A stretch of DNA of 42,980 nucleotides from Micromonospora arborensis (GTDB lineage: Bacteria; Actinomycetota; Actinomycetes; Mycobacteriales; Micromonosporaceae). Position 1 is the stretch's first letter. Each line of letters opens with the position of its first letter. The stretch is taken from NCBI RefSeq assembly GCF_003205615.1, contig NZ_PYBV01000004.1:1-42980 (forward strand), in the 5' to 3' direction. The notes below the pieces were generated by a model. The model was not told where the DNA came from, ran no database searches, and saw nothing but the letters and a program-made list of their open reading frames with translations. Shown piece by piece: positions 9,491 to 17,681 of this stretch. The position numbers were made by a program, and so were the translations under genes.

Positions 9491-10491
9491 CGGTTGGTGT
9501 CCAGTGCCTCGTCGATCTCGGTGTCGGACATCTGCGGGTCGCCGGCCTGCTCGTTCTTGATCCCGCCGGTACTGACGTTGACGAACGGTCCGGCATAGCC
9601 CCGCCAGTCCGCCAGGACCGAGGTGGCGATCCGGACGCCGGTCGACAGGGTGGCGCTCGCGGCGGAGAACTCGATCACGCTGCTCCCGACGTTCGTCTTC
9701 AGTGCCCCCGGCAGGAGCTTGCCGAGCAGGGCACCGATCTTGTTGAGCAGGGTGATCACCCGGTCCACGATCCGCACCGCGCGCGAGGTCGCGGCGGTCG
9801 CCTGCACCGCTGTCGCCGCCCCCGCCGCGGCGACCGATCCACCCATCGTCGGGGCGGCGAGGGCCATCGCGGCGACCCACTCGATGATCATCCATTCGAT
9901 CAGGGTGGCCATGATCCCGATGATGATCTGCTGTGCGGCGGCCATGATCTTCGAGAACAGCGTCAGCAGTCCGGCGATGGAAGCCGCCTCACCGCCGGTG
10001 GCCTTGATCGCTTCGCTGAACTCGGTCAACCGGGCCTTCGCCGCGTCGGCATCCTTGCCCTGCCACTCGATGAGCTGGTCGGTGGCCGCCTGCAGGGTCG
10101 CCGCGCCCAGTGGCACCAGCGCCGCGCCGAGTTCCTGCCACTTCTGCGCGTACGCCTCGATGCGCTCGGCGTTGCCGGTCAGGAGGCTCAACAGGTCCTC
10201 GAGTGGCTGGACGAAGTCGATGAGAAAGGTCAGTCCGGCCGAGATGAGCCAGTTCAGGGGATCGATCGCGAACGAGACCGCGTTGCCGACGAGGTCGGCG
10301 GCCCCGGCGTAGATGTCCGACCACTCACCCTCGCTGATACCGGTGTAGAGGTTCGCCGTCGCCTCACCGAACGGCAGGACCGACTTCGGGTCGAGGTCGA
10401 CCGCGTCGGTGATGCCGAGATTGCCGGCGTACTGGCTGTCGTCGCCGCCGTCGTTGCTGAGGTAGGCGTCGTTGTCGTCCAGGTCGGTCAC
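9487..10491 (-). CDS. Large helical WXG/PPE-like protein, possible type VII-type cargo
   Basis: 334 residues, almost entirely predicted helix, with very few cysteines and aromatics. The N-terminus (about 1-55) is acidic and likely disordered. Long helices follow, including a segment with W-Q-G (IEWQGKDADAAKARL) recalling the turn of WXG100 proteins. At about 165-230 is a strongly hydrophobic Ala/Ile/Met region with membrane-insertion character (IIIGIMATLIEWMIIEW). The start is a GTG preceded by GGGGGTGGGG. It lies 37 bp downstream of the EspC-like gene and overlaps the next gene by 4 bp. The families that come to mind are WXG100/PPE-type or pore-forming helical proteins of actinobacterial type VII loci. 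No YxxxD/E export signal is evident at the C-terminus. No known toxin domain is recognised. Confidence 0.75.
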   Translation of the reverse strand: MTDLDDNDAYLSNDGGDDSQYAGNLGITDAVDLDPKSVLPFGEATANLYTGISEGEWSDIYAGAADLVGNAVSFAIDPLNWLISAGLTFLIDFVQPLEDLLSLLTGNAERIEAYAQKWQELGAALVPLGAATLQAATDQLIEWQGKDADAAKARLTEFSEAIKATGGEAASIAGLLTLFSKIMAAAQQIIIGIMATLIEWMIIEWVAAMALAAPTMGGSVAAAGAATAVQATAATSRAVRIVDRVITLLNKIGALLGKLLPGALKTNVGSSVIEFSAASATLSTGVRIATSVLADWRGYAGPFVNVSTGGIKNEQAGDPQMSDTEIDEALDTNR

Positions 10492-10528
10492 GAGACCCCA
10501 CCCCCGTCACGGGCTCGCCGCGTACGGG

Positions 10529-10861
10529 TCACTTTCCGCCGCCCAGTTTCTCCTGGAAGCGCTTGAACGCCTGCTCGAGCGCCTCGTCCAGTTGGCAGTA
10601 GCGGTTCGCCGTCTCGTGGATCGCGCCGCACTGCGAGTTCAGTGCCTCGGAGATCTTTCTGATGTGATCACGGGTCTCTGCGGCCTTCTGGTCGTACGAG
10701 CCCTTCATCAGCAGCCCGAGCGCACCCCACAGCACGTCGGGTGGATCGGCGTCCTGTAGCCCGTCCGCGATCTGACCGGCGCTCGTTCCCAGTCCCTTTA
10801 GCACCTCGGCGGTGCTGGTGAGCTTGTCGGTCGGCACCACGACTCCGTCACCCACCGGCAT
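10529..10861 (-). CDS. EspC/WXG100-like small helical protein
   Basis: 110 residues with the composition and spacing of ESX-1 secretion-associated EspC-like or WXG100-family proteins. The first helix starts PTDKLTSTAEVLKGLG, a linker with the aromatic/glycine pair LWGAL sits in the middle, and a long second helix ends EQAFKRFQEKLGGGK. Such proteins are exported as helical hairpins by type VII systems, or act as chaperone-like partners for bigger substrates. The annotated ATG at 10861 sits almost directly on its purine-rich sequence (AGAGGGA). A GTG two codons further in (10855) has better spacing and may be the true start. It lies 24 bp downstream of a YbaB-like gene and 37 bp upstream of the large helical gene. 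Confidence 0.75.
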   Translation of the reverse strand: MPVGDGVVVPTDKLTSTAEVLKGLGTSAGQIADGLQDADPPDVLWGALGLLMKGSYDQKAAETRDHIRKISEALNSQCGAIHETANRYCQLDEALEQAFKRFQEKLGGGK

Positions 10862-10885
10862 TCCCTCTCTGCGTCGGACGTACGG

Positions 10886-11317
10886 TCATCGGTGCCGCTC
10901 CCGGTGCTGCTCGACCGCATCGCGGACGTGCTCGGGGATCGCCTCGCGCACCATCTCCAGGGTGCGGCCGGCACCGAGGGCCGACCCGAGTTCGGCCAGT
11001 TTGAGCGCCCGCGCGGCCTGGGCCTCCCGGATCGCGGTGAGGATCATCTCCGCGAGGTAGCGGCCCCGGCGCAGGGCGGTGTCGGGGATGTCCAGTGCGG
11101 CGACGATCCCGTCGTGGTCGACCTCGGCCCGCACCGTCCCGTCGCTGGAGAATCCCTCACCGGTCAGATCGCCGACCTGCTCGACGTACTGTTCGTAGCG
11201 CCCGATCGCGCGCCGGTTGCTCTCCCGGATCCCCTCGACGAACGCCAGCACCTCCTCGGGGTGGTGGAACTCCCGCTTGGACCCCGAACCGGTCCGCCCG
11301 GAGGGCTGTTCACTCAC
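10886..11317 (-). CDS. YbaB/EbfC-family nucleoid-associated-like protein (copy 2)
   Basis: 143 residues. The core (about 20-115) shows the YbaB pattern: a first helix, a central segment with VRAEVDHDGIVAALDI, then PDTALRRGRYLAEMILTAIREAQA, matching the usual V-x-V-D-x-x-G ... L-x-x-x-I-x-x-A-x-x-x-A layout. Classical YbaB proteins bind DNA as dimers. The versions found next to WXG-like genes in actinobacteria are of unknown role. The charged tail ends EQHRERHR. The ATG at 11317 overlaps the preceding YbaB-like stop by 4 bp (ATGA), so the two copies are probably made together and could heterodimerise. Confidence 0.82.
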   Translation of the reverse strand: MSEQPSGRTGSGSKREFHHPEEVLAFVEGIRESNRRAIGRYEQYVEQVGDLTGEGFSSDGTVRAEVDHDGIVAALDIPDTALRRGRYLAEMILTAIREAQAARALKLAELGSALGAGRTLEMVREAIPEHVRDAVEQHRERHR

Positions 11318-11658
11318 CGCGCACCACCGTCCCCGCCATCGAGTTGGGTGCGCAGTTGCGCTGGCGTCGGCAGCGGAGCGAACGGCGGACGCGTACCGGC
11401 GCCTAGAATGTCGGCCATGATGGCCGACAGTTCCTCGGCCATCCGGGTGTTCGCCGCCCGGATCGTCGCGACCACGACCTGGCCCAGTTCGGCGCCACCA
11501 TAGTGGAACGCGCGGGTACTGAGGTGAAGGTCCCGTACTGCGCCGCCCGGACCGACCACCACGGTCACCGCATGGTCGTCGCTGGTGACCTCCACGGACG
11601 CCTCCGTGATCGCCTCCTGTATGCGTCGCGTGCGTTCGGTCATCGCGTGGGGGTCCAC
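11314..11658 (-). CDS. YbaB/EbfC-family nucleoid-associated-like protein (copy 1)
   Basis: 114 residues and the first gene of the five-gene cassette. The YbaB-like core shows VEVTSDDHAVTVVVGPGGAV, then LHLSTRAF and GQVVVATIRAANTRMAEELS. The GTG at 11658 is preceded at ideal distance (8 nt) by AGGAG. An internal ATG five codons on (11643) lacks such a site. It is shorter than its neighbour, has a Pro-rich C-terminus, and diverges clearly in sequence, so this is an old duplication rather than a recent one. The upstream region is shared with the divergent subtilase at 11929. Confidence 0.8.
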   Translation of the reverse strand: MDPHAMTERTRRIQEAITEASVEVTSDDHAVTVVVGPGGAVRDLHLSTRAFHYGGAELGQVVVATIRAANTRMAEELSAIMADILGAGTRPPFAPLPTPAQLRTQLDGGDGGAR

Positions 11659-11710
11659 GGCTGGCGCTCCTCTCGCTCCGATGCCAGCGAACGCATCCGG
11701 ATTGCGAACC

Positions 11711-11716
11711 ACCATA
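11711..11716 (-). promoter_or_regulatory. Candidate -10 box of the YbaB/WXG cassette
   Basis: The minus strand reads TATGGT, about 52 nt before the GTG at 11658. No clear -35 is seen. Weak but the best candidate in the 270-bp divergent region. Confidence 0.35.
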
Positions 11717-11784
11717 GGGGTCGGAGGCGTCTCGTGTCCGCCCGTGATCGCGCCGTCGCAGTGCCGGTCATCGCCGCGAGACAA

Positions 11785-11811
11785 CCTTCCATGTCCCCGG
11801 GACGTGGAAGG
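11785..11811. promoter_or_regulatory. 13-bp inverted repeat in the divergent region, candidate operator
   Basis: CCTTCCATGTCCC, one base, then GGGACGTGGAAGG: two 13-bp arms with one mismatch and a 1-nt centre. The tiny loop argues against a hairpin terminator and for a dimeric DNA-binding site. It sits between the YbaB/WXG cassette (start 11658) and the subtilase (start 11929), so it could control either. Confidence 0.55.
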
Positions 11812-11928
11812 AGCGTGACGGACCAAGCCAAACCACTGTCGACGGCGGATGCCCCCTACGCGGCATTCGTCGAGGTGGCCTGGCAACGCCATATCCGGTT
11901 GGCGCTGGTCACAGAGCTGAGGAGTCGA

Positions 11929-14900
11929 ATGCGATTCAGACGAGGAGTCGGCGGCGGAATGGCCGCGGCCATGCTGGTGGCGGGCACCGCACTCGCCGCA
12001 GCGAGCGCTGCGAGTGCCTCTGCGCCACCAGCCTCCGTGCAATCATCGGCGGCCCATGGCCCCGTGCGTACGGTCACCCTGGTGACCGGCGATCAGGTGA
12101 CAATGTCCCCCGACGGTGCTTCCGTGTCGGCGAAGGCCGGCCCCGGTCGAAAGGGTGTCACCTTCACGATCACACAGGGAGACGGCCGCGTACGAGTGGT
12201 TCCCAGCGACGCGGTGTCGTTGTTGGCGGCCGGGCGGCTGGATCCCCGGTTGTTCGACGTGACGGGCCTGCTGGAGTCCGGGTACGACCGCCCGGATCAC
12301 TTGCCTTTGATCGTGACCGGCGGCAAGGGTGCCACGGCCACCACGACGCGCCACAGCATCGCCGGGGTGGGCGGGCTGAGCGAATTACGCGACCTGCCAG
12401 CGGTCCGTGGTGTGGCGGTACGCCAGTCACGCGGAGCGTCGGTCACGTCGTGGCGTGCCCTGACCGGGGGGAGTCCGGCGCCACGCTCTCTCCGATCCGG
12501 GGTGGGGAAGGTTTGGCTGGACGGTCTGCGCAGGCCGACCCTCGACGTGAGTGTGCCGCAGATCGGTGCCCCGGCGGCCTGGCAGGCCGGCTACACGGGC
12601 ATGGGCAGCACCGTGGCGGTGCTGGACACAGGTGTTGACGACACCCACCCGGACCTGGCCGGGCAGGTGGTCGGCCGACAGAACTTCACCGAGGACCTGG
12701 AGCCCGGCAGCGACCTGTCGGGACACGGCACGCACGTCGCCGCGACCATCGCTGGCACGGGTACCGCCTCAGACGGAAAGTTCAAGGGTGTGGCGCCGGG
12801 GGCGAAGCTGCTCGACGGCAAGGTCTGCACCGTCGACGTCTGCGCCGATTCGTGGATTGTTGCCGGGATGACGTGGGCGGCGGCGGAACAGCACGCGAGG
12901 GTGGTCAACCTCAGTCTCGGCGGTATGGACGACCCGGAGGCGGTGGATCCGGTCGAGGAGGCAGTGCAGACGCTGTCTGACCAGTACGGCACCCTGTTCG
13001 TGATCGCCGCAGGAAACACCGATGGCGGCATCGTCGAGGGGGAAATTTCCTCACCCGGTACCGCGCCGGCTGCCCTCACCGTCGGTGCGGTCGATGACAC
13101 CGACGCGCTGGCGGGCCTGTCCCGTCGTGGCCCTGGCCCACAGGACGCGCTGAAGCCAGATATCACCGCACCTGGTGTGGGCATCACGGCAGCGCGGGGC
13201 AAGGATGCGACCAGGGTTCCCGGCAACCAGGGCGAGCAGCACACCACGCTGTCCGGGACGTCGATGGCGACCCCGCACGTGGCTGGCGCCGCGGCGATCC
13301 TGGCGCAGCGCCACGCGGGGTGGTCGGGGCAGCAGCTCAAGGCGGCACTGATGGCCACGGCTCAACCTACTGCCGGGACTGCTGTCTACGGTCAGGGTGC
13401 CGGGCGGGTCGATGTGGCCCGGGCAGTCGGGCAGGCCGTCACCACCAGTCCGGCGAGTATCAGCTTCGGTCTGCAGGGGTGGCCGCACAACGACGATCCG
13501 GTTCTGACTCGTGAGGTGACGTACCACAACTTCGGCTCGGTGGATGTGACGCTGGACCAGCGCCTGAATACCTTCGGCGCTGACGGCAACCCGTCACCGG
13601 ACGGGATGTTCACCGTCAGCGCCGCCACGGTGATGGTGCCGGCGGGCGGTGAGGCGACCGTATTCGTGAAGGCCGACACCCGCACGGCAGGCCCTGACGG
13701 GTACGCCGGGGGATGGCTCACGGCCACGGCCGGTGACATCGTGGTGCGGACGCCATTTGCGGTGCACAAGGAAACCGAGAGTTACGACGTCACCTTGAAG
13801 CACATGAACCGCGCCGGTTCGTCGCCGGACGTGTCCCATACCCGGCTGTGGCGAAACGACAGGGACAACCTGCCATACGACACCGGGTACCTGTTCGGCG
13901 CGGAAGGCGACAGCGTCACCTTGCGGGTGCCCAAGGATGTGTACACGCTTGTCAGTTCGTCGAACACGTCGGGTAGCGGCCCCAAGGGAAGTGGCGGCGA
14001 AGATGTCCTACTCGCCCAGCCGGTGCTCGAGGTGGACCGACCCCGGACCGTCGTCCTCGACGGTCGACTATCTCAGCCGATATCGATCACCGTGCCAGAG
14101 CCGACGGCGAAGGTGGCGAGTGCGGGGATGCGAGCGGTCGCCAAACGCGGTGCCTACACCGCCGCCACAACGATACTCGGAACGACCTTCGAAGGGCTGT
14201 ATACGGCCCGAATCGGACCCGATGTCCGCAACGAGGACTTCACCGTGAGCTTCGGCGGGCAGTGGGCCAAGCCGAAGCCGGACGGGACCTTCGACGACAG
14301 CCCCTACGCCTACCTGCTGAACTTCGCTGAACAGGGCCAGATGATGACCGGCTACAACCGGCAGGTTGCCGACCGGGACCTCGCACGGGTGCAGGTCCAC
14401 TTCGCCCGCGCCAACCCGAACGCCTCGACCGGTATCAGGCGGGTTCAGGGCGGGACCGCCTTCCCCGCCGCCATGCAGTTTCAACTGCCCTTCACGCGCA
14501 CCGAGTACTACAACAACAGCCCGGACGGTTGGTTGGGAATGTTTTCCGAAGCTTCCGACGATGGCGTCCTGACCAGCGTTACCGCAAACTCGTACGCCAC
14601 CTACAAGCCCGGCCGTACCTACCGTGAGGTGTGGAACAAGGGCGTCTTCGGCCCTGCTTCCCCGCCCCGCTTCTTCTTCGAGGGCGCTACCCGAACCGGC
14701 GACACCATCTCCGTCGACATACCCCTTTACAGCGATGGCGCTGGCCGGGAAGGAGACAGCCTGACCGAATCGTTCACCGCAACCCTGTCCAGGAACGGCA
14801 CCAAGATTGCCGAAACCGACCAACCCCGCTTTCAGTCGTTCAACGTCTCGGCCGCCGACGCGTCCTACCGGCTCGAACTTCGGGCGAACCGCGACCCGCA

Positions 14901-15288
14901 GCTCGAACTATCCACCACGACGCAGGTCGCCTGGGAGTTCCGCTCCAGCCACGTCGACAGCACCACCCCAGCACCGCTACCGCTGTGGACAGTCCGCTTC
15001 AGCCCGAGGCTCGACAGTCACAACACTGCCCCCGCGGATCGCACCGTCGCGGTGCCGGTCATCGCCACCCCGCAAGCCGGCTCACGCGCCGGCCAGCTCA
15101 CCAACCTCACCGTCGAGGTCTCCTACGACGACGGTGCCACCTGGAAAGCCGCTCCCGTCGAGTCCGGCCAAGCGCAAGTGAGCCACCCCCACGGCCGAGG
15201 TTTCGTCTCACTACGCGCGAAGGCGATCGACGACGCAGGGAACACCGTCGAACAAAGCATCATCCGCGCCTACCGCTTCGGCTCATGA
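11929..15288 (+). CDS. Secreted S8 family serine peptidase (subtilase), copy 1
   Basis: A 1119-residue secreted protease. It has an N-terminal signal peptide (RFRR, then an Ala-rich core, with possible cleavage after ASA near residue 32) and a prodomain with TVTLVTGDQVT. The S8 catalytic domain carries D233 in VAVLDTGVDDTHPDL, H266 in GHGTHVA, oxyanion N363 in VIAAGNT and S445 in GTSMATPHVAGAAA. About 600 residues of beta-rich C-terminal domains end in a VSYDDGATW ... GNTVEQSI module. A CTVDVC pair in the catalytic domain, absent from the second copy, could form a disulfide. ATG 11929 has GAGGAG 4 nt upstream. Upstream in-frame codons cross the intergenic region and lack a binding site. Codon use looks somewhat less GC-rich than neighbours, which may hint at transfer. 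Substrate unknown. Confidence 0.93.
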   Translation: MRFRRGVGGGMAAAMLVAGTALAAASAASASAPPASVQSSAAHGPVRTVTLVTGDQVTMSPDGASVSAKAGPGRKGVTFTITQGDGRVRVVPSDAVSLLAAGRLDPRLFDVTGLLESGYDRPDHLPLIVTGGKGATATTTRHSIAGVGGLSELRDLPAVRGVAVRQSRGASVTSWRALTGGSPAPRSLRSGVGKVWLDGLRRPTLDVSVPQIGAPAAWQAGYTGMGSTVAVLDTGVDDTHPDLAGQVVGRQNFTEDLEPGSDLSGHGTHVAATIAGTGTASDGKFKGVAPGAKLLDGKVCTVDVCADSWIVAGMTWAAAEQHARVVNLSLGGMDDPEAVDPVEEAVQTLSDQYGTLFVIAAGNTDGGIVEGEISSPGTAPAALTVGAVDDTDALAGLSRRGPGPQDALKPDITAPGVGITAARGKDATRVPGNQGEQHTTLSGTSMATPHVAGAAAILAQRHAGWSGQQLKAALMATAQPTAGTAVYGQGAGRVDVARAVGQAVTTSPASISFGLQGWPHNDDPVLTREVTYHNFGSVDVTLDQRLNTFGADGNPSPDGMFTVSAATVMVPAGGEATVFVKADTRTAGPDGYAGGWLTATAGDIVVRTPFAVHKETESYDVTLKHMNRAGSSPDVSHTRLWRNDRDNLPYDTGYLFGAEGDSVTLRVPKDVYTLVSSSNTSGSGPKGSGGEDVLLAQPVLEVDRPRTVVLDGRLSQPISITVPEPTAKVASAGMRAVAKRGAYTAATTILGTTFEGLYTARIGPDVRNEDFTVSFGGQWAKPKPDGTFDDSPYAYLLNFAEQGQMMTGYNRQVADRDLARVQVHFARANPNASTGIRRVQGGTAFPAAMQFQLPFTRTEYYNNSPDGWLGMFSEASDDGVLTSVTANSYATYKPGRTYREVWNKGVFGPASPPRFFFEGATRTGDTISVDIPLYSDGAGREGDSLTESFTATLSRNGTKIAETDQPRFQSFNVSAADASYRLELRANRDPQLELSTTTQVAWEFRSSHVDSTTPAPLPLWTVRFSPRLDSHNTAPADRTVAVPVIATPQAGSRAGQLTNLTVEVSYDDGATWKAAPVESGQAQVSHPHGRGFVSLRAKAIDDAGNTVEQSIIRAYRFGS

Positions 15289-15342
15289 CAGAACCACCCG
15301 GCTTATCACTGGGCATCACCTGCTGACCCTTCCCACGGACGT

Positions 15343-15385
15343 CCGGCGCGGTGGCTACGGCCGCCGCGCCGGTTTCGTTTTCTCG
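15343..15385 (+). terminator. Intrinsic terminator after subtilase copy 1
   Basis: Arms 15343-15355 and 15360-15372 pair over 13 bp (one G-U) around a TACG tetraloop. The tract TTTCGTTTTCTCG follows at once. It lies 54 bp after the stop at 15288, the best T-tailed terminator in the window. Confidence 0.85.
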
Positions 15386-15505
15386 TAGGCGGTATCGGCG
15401 CGGCTTACGAACCTGTCGGCACTCGCCGGAAACCTGCGGGAACTGTCCACGCGGCTCGCGGCAATAACAGGTGTCCTGGGAAAACGTCGAGAGGCCGGAA
15501 GCAAC

Positions 15506-16132
15506 GTGATCGGACAGATCTGGGCCACCGAACGCACCCGGTCCGGTAGGGATGACGAGCCCGACGATGCCACGGTCCTGAAGCGGTCCCGCCACGACCC
15601 CGAGGCGTTCGCCGTGCTCTTTCAGCGGCACGCCGGTCAGCTCCTGCGCTATGTCGGGCGCCGGATCGGACCGGAGGCCGCCGAGGACGTCTTGGCGGAC
15701 ACGTTCCTGGAGGCGTTCCGACAGCGGCACCGCTACGACCACAGCCGGCCGGACGCCCGGCCGTGGCTGTACGGAATCGCCACGAACCGGATGGGGCGCT
15801 ACCGGCGTACCGAGCTGAAACAGCTGCGGGCGACGGAACGGACCGGTACGGATCCGGTACTGGAGGCGTTCACCGAGCGCAGTGACGCCCGGGTGAGCGC
15901 GGGCGCCCTGGGTCGGCGGTTGGCGGGCGCGCTCGCCCGGCTGCCCCGGGGTCACCGTGACGCGTTGCTGCTGGTGGCGTGGGCGGACATGACGTACGAG
16001 GAGGCGGCGGAGGCGCTCGGAGTGCCTGTCGGGACGGTCCGCTCCCGGATCAGTCGGGCCCGCAGGAGATTGCGCGAGGAGTTCGGTGGAGTCGATCCCA
16101 GGGCGGCCGAGAAGGGGCTTGTCAATGAATGA
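15506..16132 (+). CDS. ECF-type RNA polymerase sigma factor (sigma-70 family)
   Basis: 208 residues with both ECF regions. Region 2 spans about 31-80 (DPEAFAVLFQRHAGQLLRYV, then AEDVLADTFLEAFRQR). Region 4 spans about 145-195 (LPRGHRDALLLVAWADMTYE, then EALGVPVGTVRSRISRARRR). The start is a GTG with only a weak GAGGCCGGAAG upstream. It directs RNA polymerase to a specific regulon, which is unknown here. It overlaps the next gene by 8 bp and they are surely co-transcribed. Its neighbours on both sides are secreted subtilases, so a role in extracytoplasmic or secretion control is a reasonable guess, but no shared ECF promoter motif could be recognised in front of the subtilases. Confidence 0.92.
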   Translation: MIGQIWATERTRSGRDDEPDDATVLKRSRHDPEAFAVLFQRHAGQLLRYVGRRIGPEAAEDVLADTFLEAFRQRHRYDHSRPDARPWLYGIATNRMGRYRRTELKQLRATERTGTDPVLEAFTERSDARVSAGALGRRLAGALARLPRGHRDALLLVAWADMTYEEAAEALGVPVGTVRSRISRARRRLREEFGGVDPRAAEKGLVNE

Positions 16133-17012
16133 AATCGAGGTGCTGCGCGAGATGCGTGCGAATGTTCCCGTTCCAGGTCCGGAGGAGTTGATGGGTGCGC
16201 AGGAGCGGTTGAGGGCCGCTTCGGCGGCTGAGTCCGGCCGGGTGGCGACCCTGGCGCCGGGACGTTGGTGGCTGCCGCGCCCGGCGGTACGCGTCGCGGT
16301 GGCCGCGGCGGCGGTCGGCGTGGTGGCGGTCGGCGCGGTGGTCGCCGCGGGAGGTGGCGTGCCAGTCTCCGGTAAGGATGGCGCCGGCTCGGCCGTGGTG
16401 GCGGAGCAGCCGCCGAACCTGCAACTGGTCGCCGCGGCGCAGGCGACCGGGCGGACCAGTTTCAAACTGACGGTGTCGCCCTCGGACCAGAGCGCCCGGG
16501 CGGTGCAGGAGGGCGCCTACGACCCGGTGGCGAAGCGCGGGTTTCTCGCCTGGACCGACCAGCACGGCAACCGCATTGAACAGCGGGTCATCGGCAGTGA
16601 TCTATATTTGATCGCCTCGGTGGACGGCCGGCCGAGCCAGGCCCGGAAGGTGACCGGTTCTGGCCGGGGATTCCGCATCTCGGGCGTGCCGGCCGGTGGC
16701 ACGCTCGACGACGGCGAACGCGTACTCACCGGGGTGGATGGCGCTCTCTCGGTCGATCCTGACAAGGTCCTGGAGATCCTGGCCGAGGCGGGCACGGTGG
16801 AGAAGGCGGGAAGTTCCGGCGGGGTGGCGACGTACACGTTCCGGTACGTACTGGAGAGCCTGTCGGAGCAGACCATGGTCGGCACCGTCGAGGTGCGCTC
16901 GGGCAAGGTCAGCAAACTGACGTACGCCCTGGCCGGGCACCCGCTGTCGGAGACCGTCATGGTGTTCTCCGACTACGGCACGCCGGTCGACGTCGAGCGT
17001 CCTGCCGTCTGA
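16125..17012 (+). CDS. CU044_5270 family single-TM protein, probable anti-sigma-like partner
   Basis: 295 residues. It starts MNEIEVLREMRANVP, the typical opening of the actinobacterial CU044_5270 family that follows ECF sigma genes. An N-terminal cytoplasmic part of about 60 residues is followed by one transmembrane helix at about 65-90 (Val/Ala-rich). The extracellular domain is beta-rich and vaguely LppX/LolA-like, with RIEQRVIGSDLYLI and TYTFRYVLESLSEQTM. ATG 16125 has AAGGGG 7 nt upstream. The longer in-frame start at 16086 is inside the sigma gene. It may tether or sense for the sigma factor, although no zinc-binding anti-sigma motif (HxxxCxxC) is seen. The role is therefore inference from gene order. 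Confidence 0.82.
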   Translation: MNEIEVLREMRANVPVPGPEELMGAQERLRAASAAESGRVATLAPGRWWLPRPAVRVAVAAAAVGVVAVGAVVAAGGGVPVSGKDGAGSAVVAEQPPNLQLVAAAQATGRTSFKLTVSPSDQSARAVQEGAYDPVAKRGFLAWTDQHGNRIEQRVIGSDLYLIASVDGRPSQARKVTGSGRGFRISGVPAGGTLDDGERVLTGVDGALSVDPDKVLEILAEAGTVEKAGSSGGVATYTFRYVLESLSEQTMVGTVEVRSGKVSKLTYALAGHPLSETVMVFSDYGTPVDVERPAV

Positions 17013-17035
17013 CAACGGTCCAGGGGTGCGCTGAC

Positions 17036-17061
17036 CCGGGGCCCGGACAACCGGGCCCCGG
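17036..17061 (+). terminator. GC-rich hairpin after the sigma/partner operon
   Basis: An 11-bp perfect stem (17036-17046/17051-17061) with an ACAA loop, 23 bp after the stop at 17012. There is no T-tract, as is common for high-GC actinobacteria. Confidence 0.7.
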
Positions 17062-17109
17062 TGTCGTCCTGGCGCACCTTGGCCGCGGCACCGCGGCTGC
17101 GGGTCCACG

Positions 17110-17115
17110 TACACT
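17110..17115 (+). promoter_or_regulatory. Candidate near-leaderless -10 box of the YcxB-like gene
   Basis: TACACT ends 8 nt before the ATG at 17124, which has no ribosome binding site, so the mRNA leader would be 0-2 nt. Confidence 0.45.
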
Positions 17116-17123
17116 GCCCTCTC

Positions 17124-17681
17124 ATGCCATCCGAGCACGTCACCGTCCGTTCGGTTGAACTCAGCTACACCCTCACCCAGCAGGACTGGCTTGACGGCTT
17201 CGTCGCCCACCGGCGCCGCATTCGGCGTCCCTGGCTGGTCCCGGTACTGATCGTCGCCGCGCTCGTCGGGCTCGTCCGCTCGAACGGCTTCCGGGCCATG
17301 TCGGCGACTGACGTCGCAGTCCACGCCACGGTGGGGCTCACCGCCGTCGGGCTCGGCCTGCTGATGTTCCGGCTCCTCATCGGCGCCCGCTGGATGTATC
17401 GATGGCAGGTAGGCAGGCTCATGCGCGGGAATCCCTGGCTGTCCGAGCCCATCCGAGCCACCGTGGATGACACCGGGTTACGTCTCACCAGCGCAAGCCG
17501 GAGCGAAACCGCCGCCTGGTCCCAATACCTGCGGTATATCGAGACGGACCAGTCGTTCGTTCTGCGCGCGTCCGCGCGGCTCGGTGCGGCCGTACTCGTG
17601 CTGCCCAAGCGCGGGCTGGTGACGGGCGATCCCGCGCCGCTGCGGGAGTTGCTCGAAACCCACTGCCACCAAAGCGCCTGA
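17124..17681 (+). CDS. YcxB-like small membrane protein
   Basis: 185 residues. After a short N-terminal stretch (SVELSYTLTQQDWLDGFVAH) come two transmembrane helices at about 40-58 and 72-92, then a C-terminal domain of about 90 residues. The C-terminal part has the YcxB-like pattern: IRATVDDTGLRLTSASRSET, W-S-Q-Y, FVLRASARLGAAVLVLPKRGL, ending in a helix with PLRELLETH. The family is widespread in Gram-positives and has no known function. No Shine-Dalgarno sequence precedes the ATG. It sits between the sigma operon and the second subtilase and is probably transcribed alone. Confidence 0.75.
   Translation: MPSEHVTVRSVELSYTLTQQDWLDGFVAHRRRIRRPWLVPVLIVAALVGLVRSNGFRAMSATDVAVHATVGLTAVGLGLLMFRLLIGARWMYRWQVGRLMRGNPWLSEPIRATVDDTGLRLTSASRSETAAWSQYLRYIETDQSFVLRASARLGAAVLVLPKRGLVTGDPAPLRELLETHCHQSA

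Noticed and set aside
7989..9596. 535-codon minus ORF over the two-TM gene
   Set aside because: Shadow frame with Arg/Pro/Gly composition. The 8411-9490 frame is translationally coupled and has clear helices and beta motifs.
11503..11928. N-terminal extension of subtilase copy 1
   Set aside because: The frame is open upstream by chance, crosses the divergent promoter region and would bury the signal peptide. The ATG at 11929 has a strong binding site.
15428..15488. GGAAAC/GGGAAC blocks upstream of the sigma gene as an autoregulatory ECF promoter
   Set aside because: Similar blocks occur upstream of subtilase copy 2, but no CGTC-like -10 lies at 16-17 bp from any of them.
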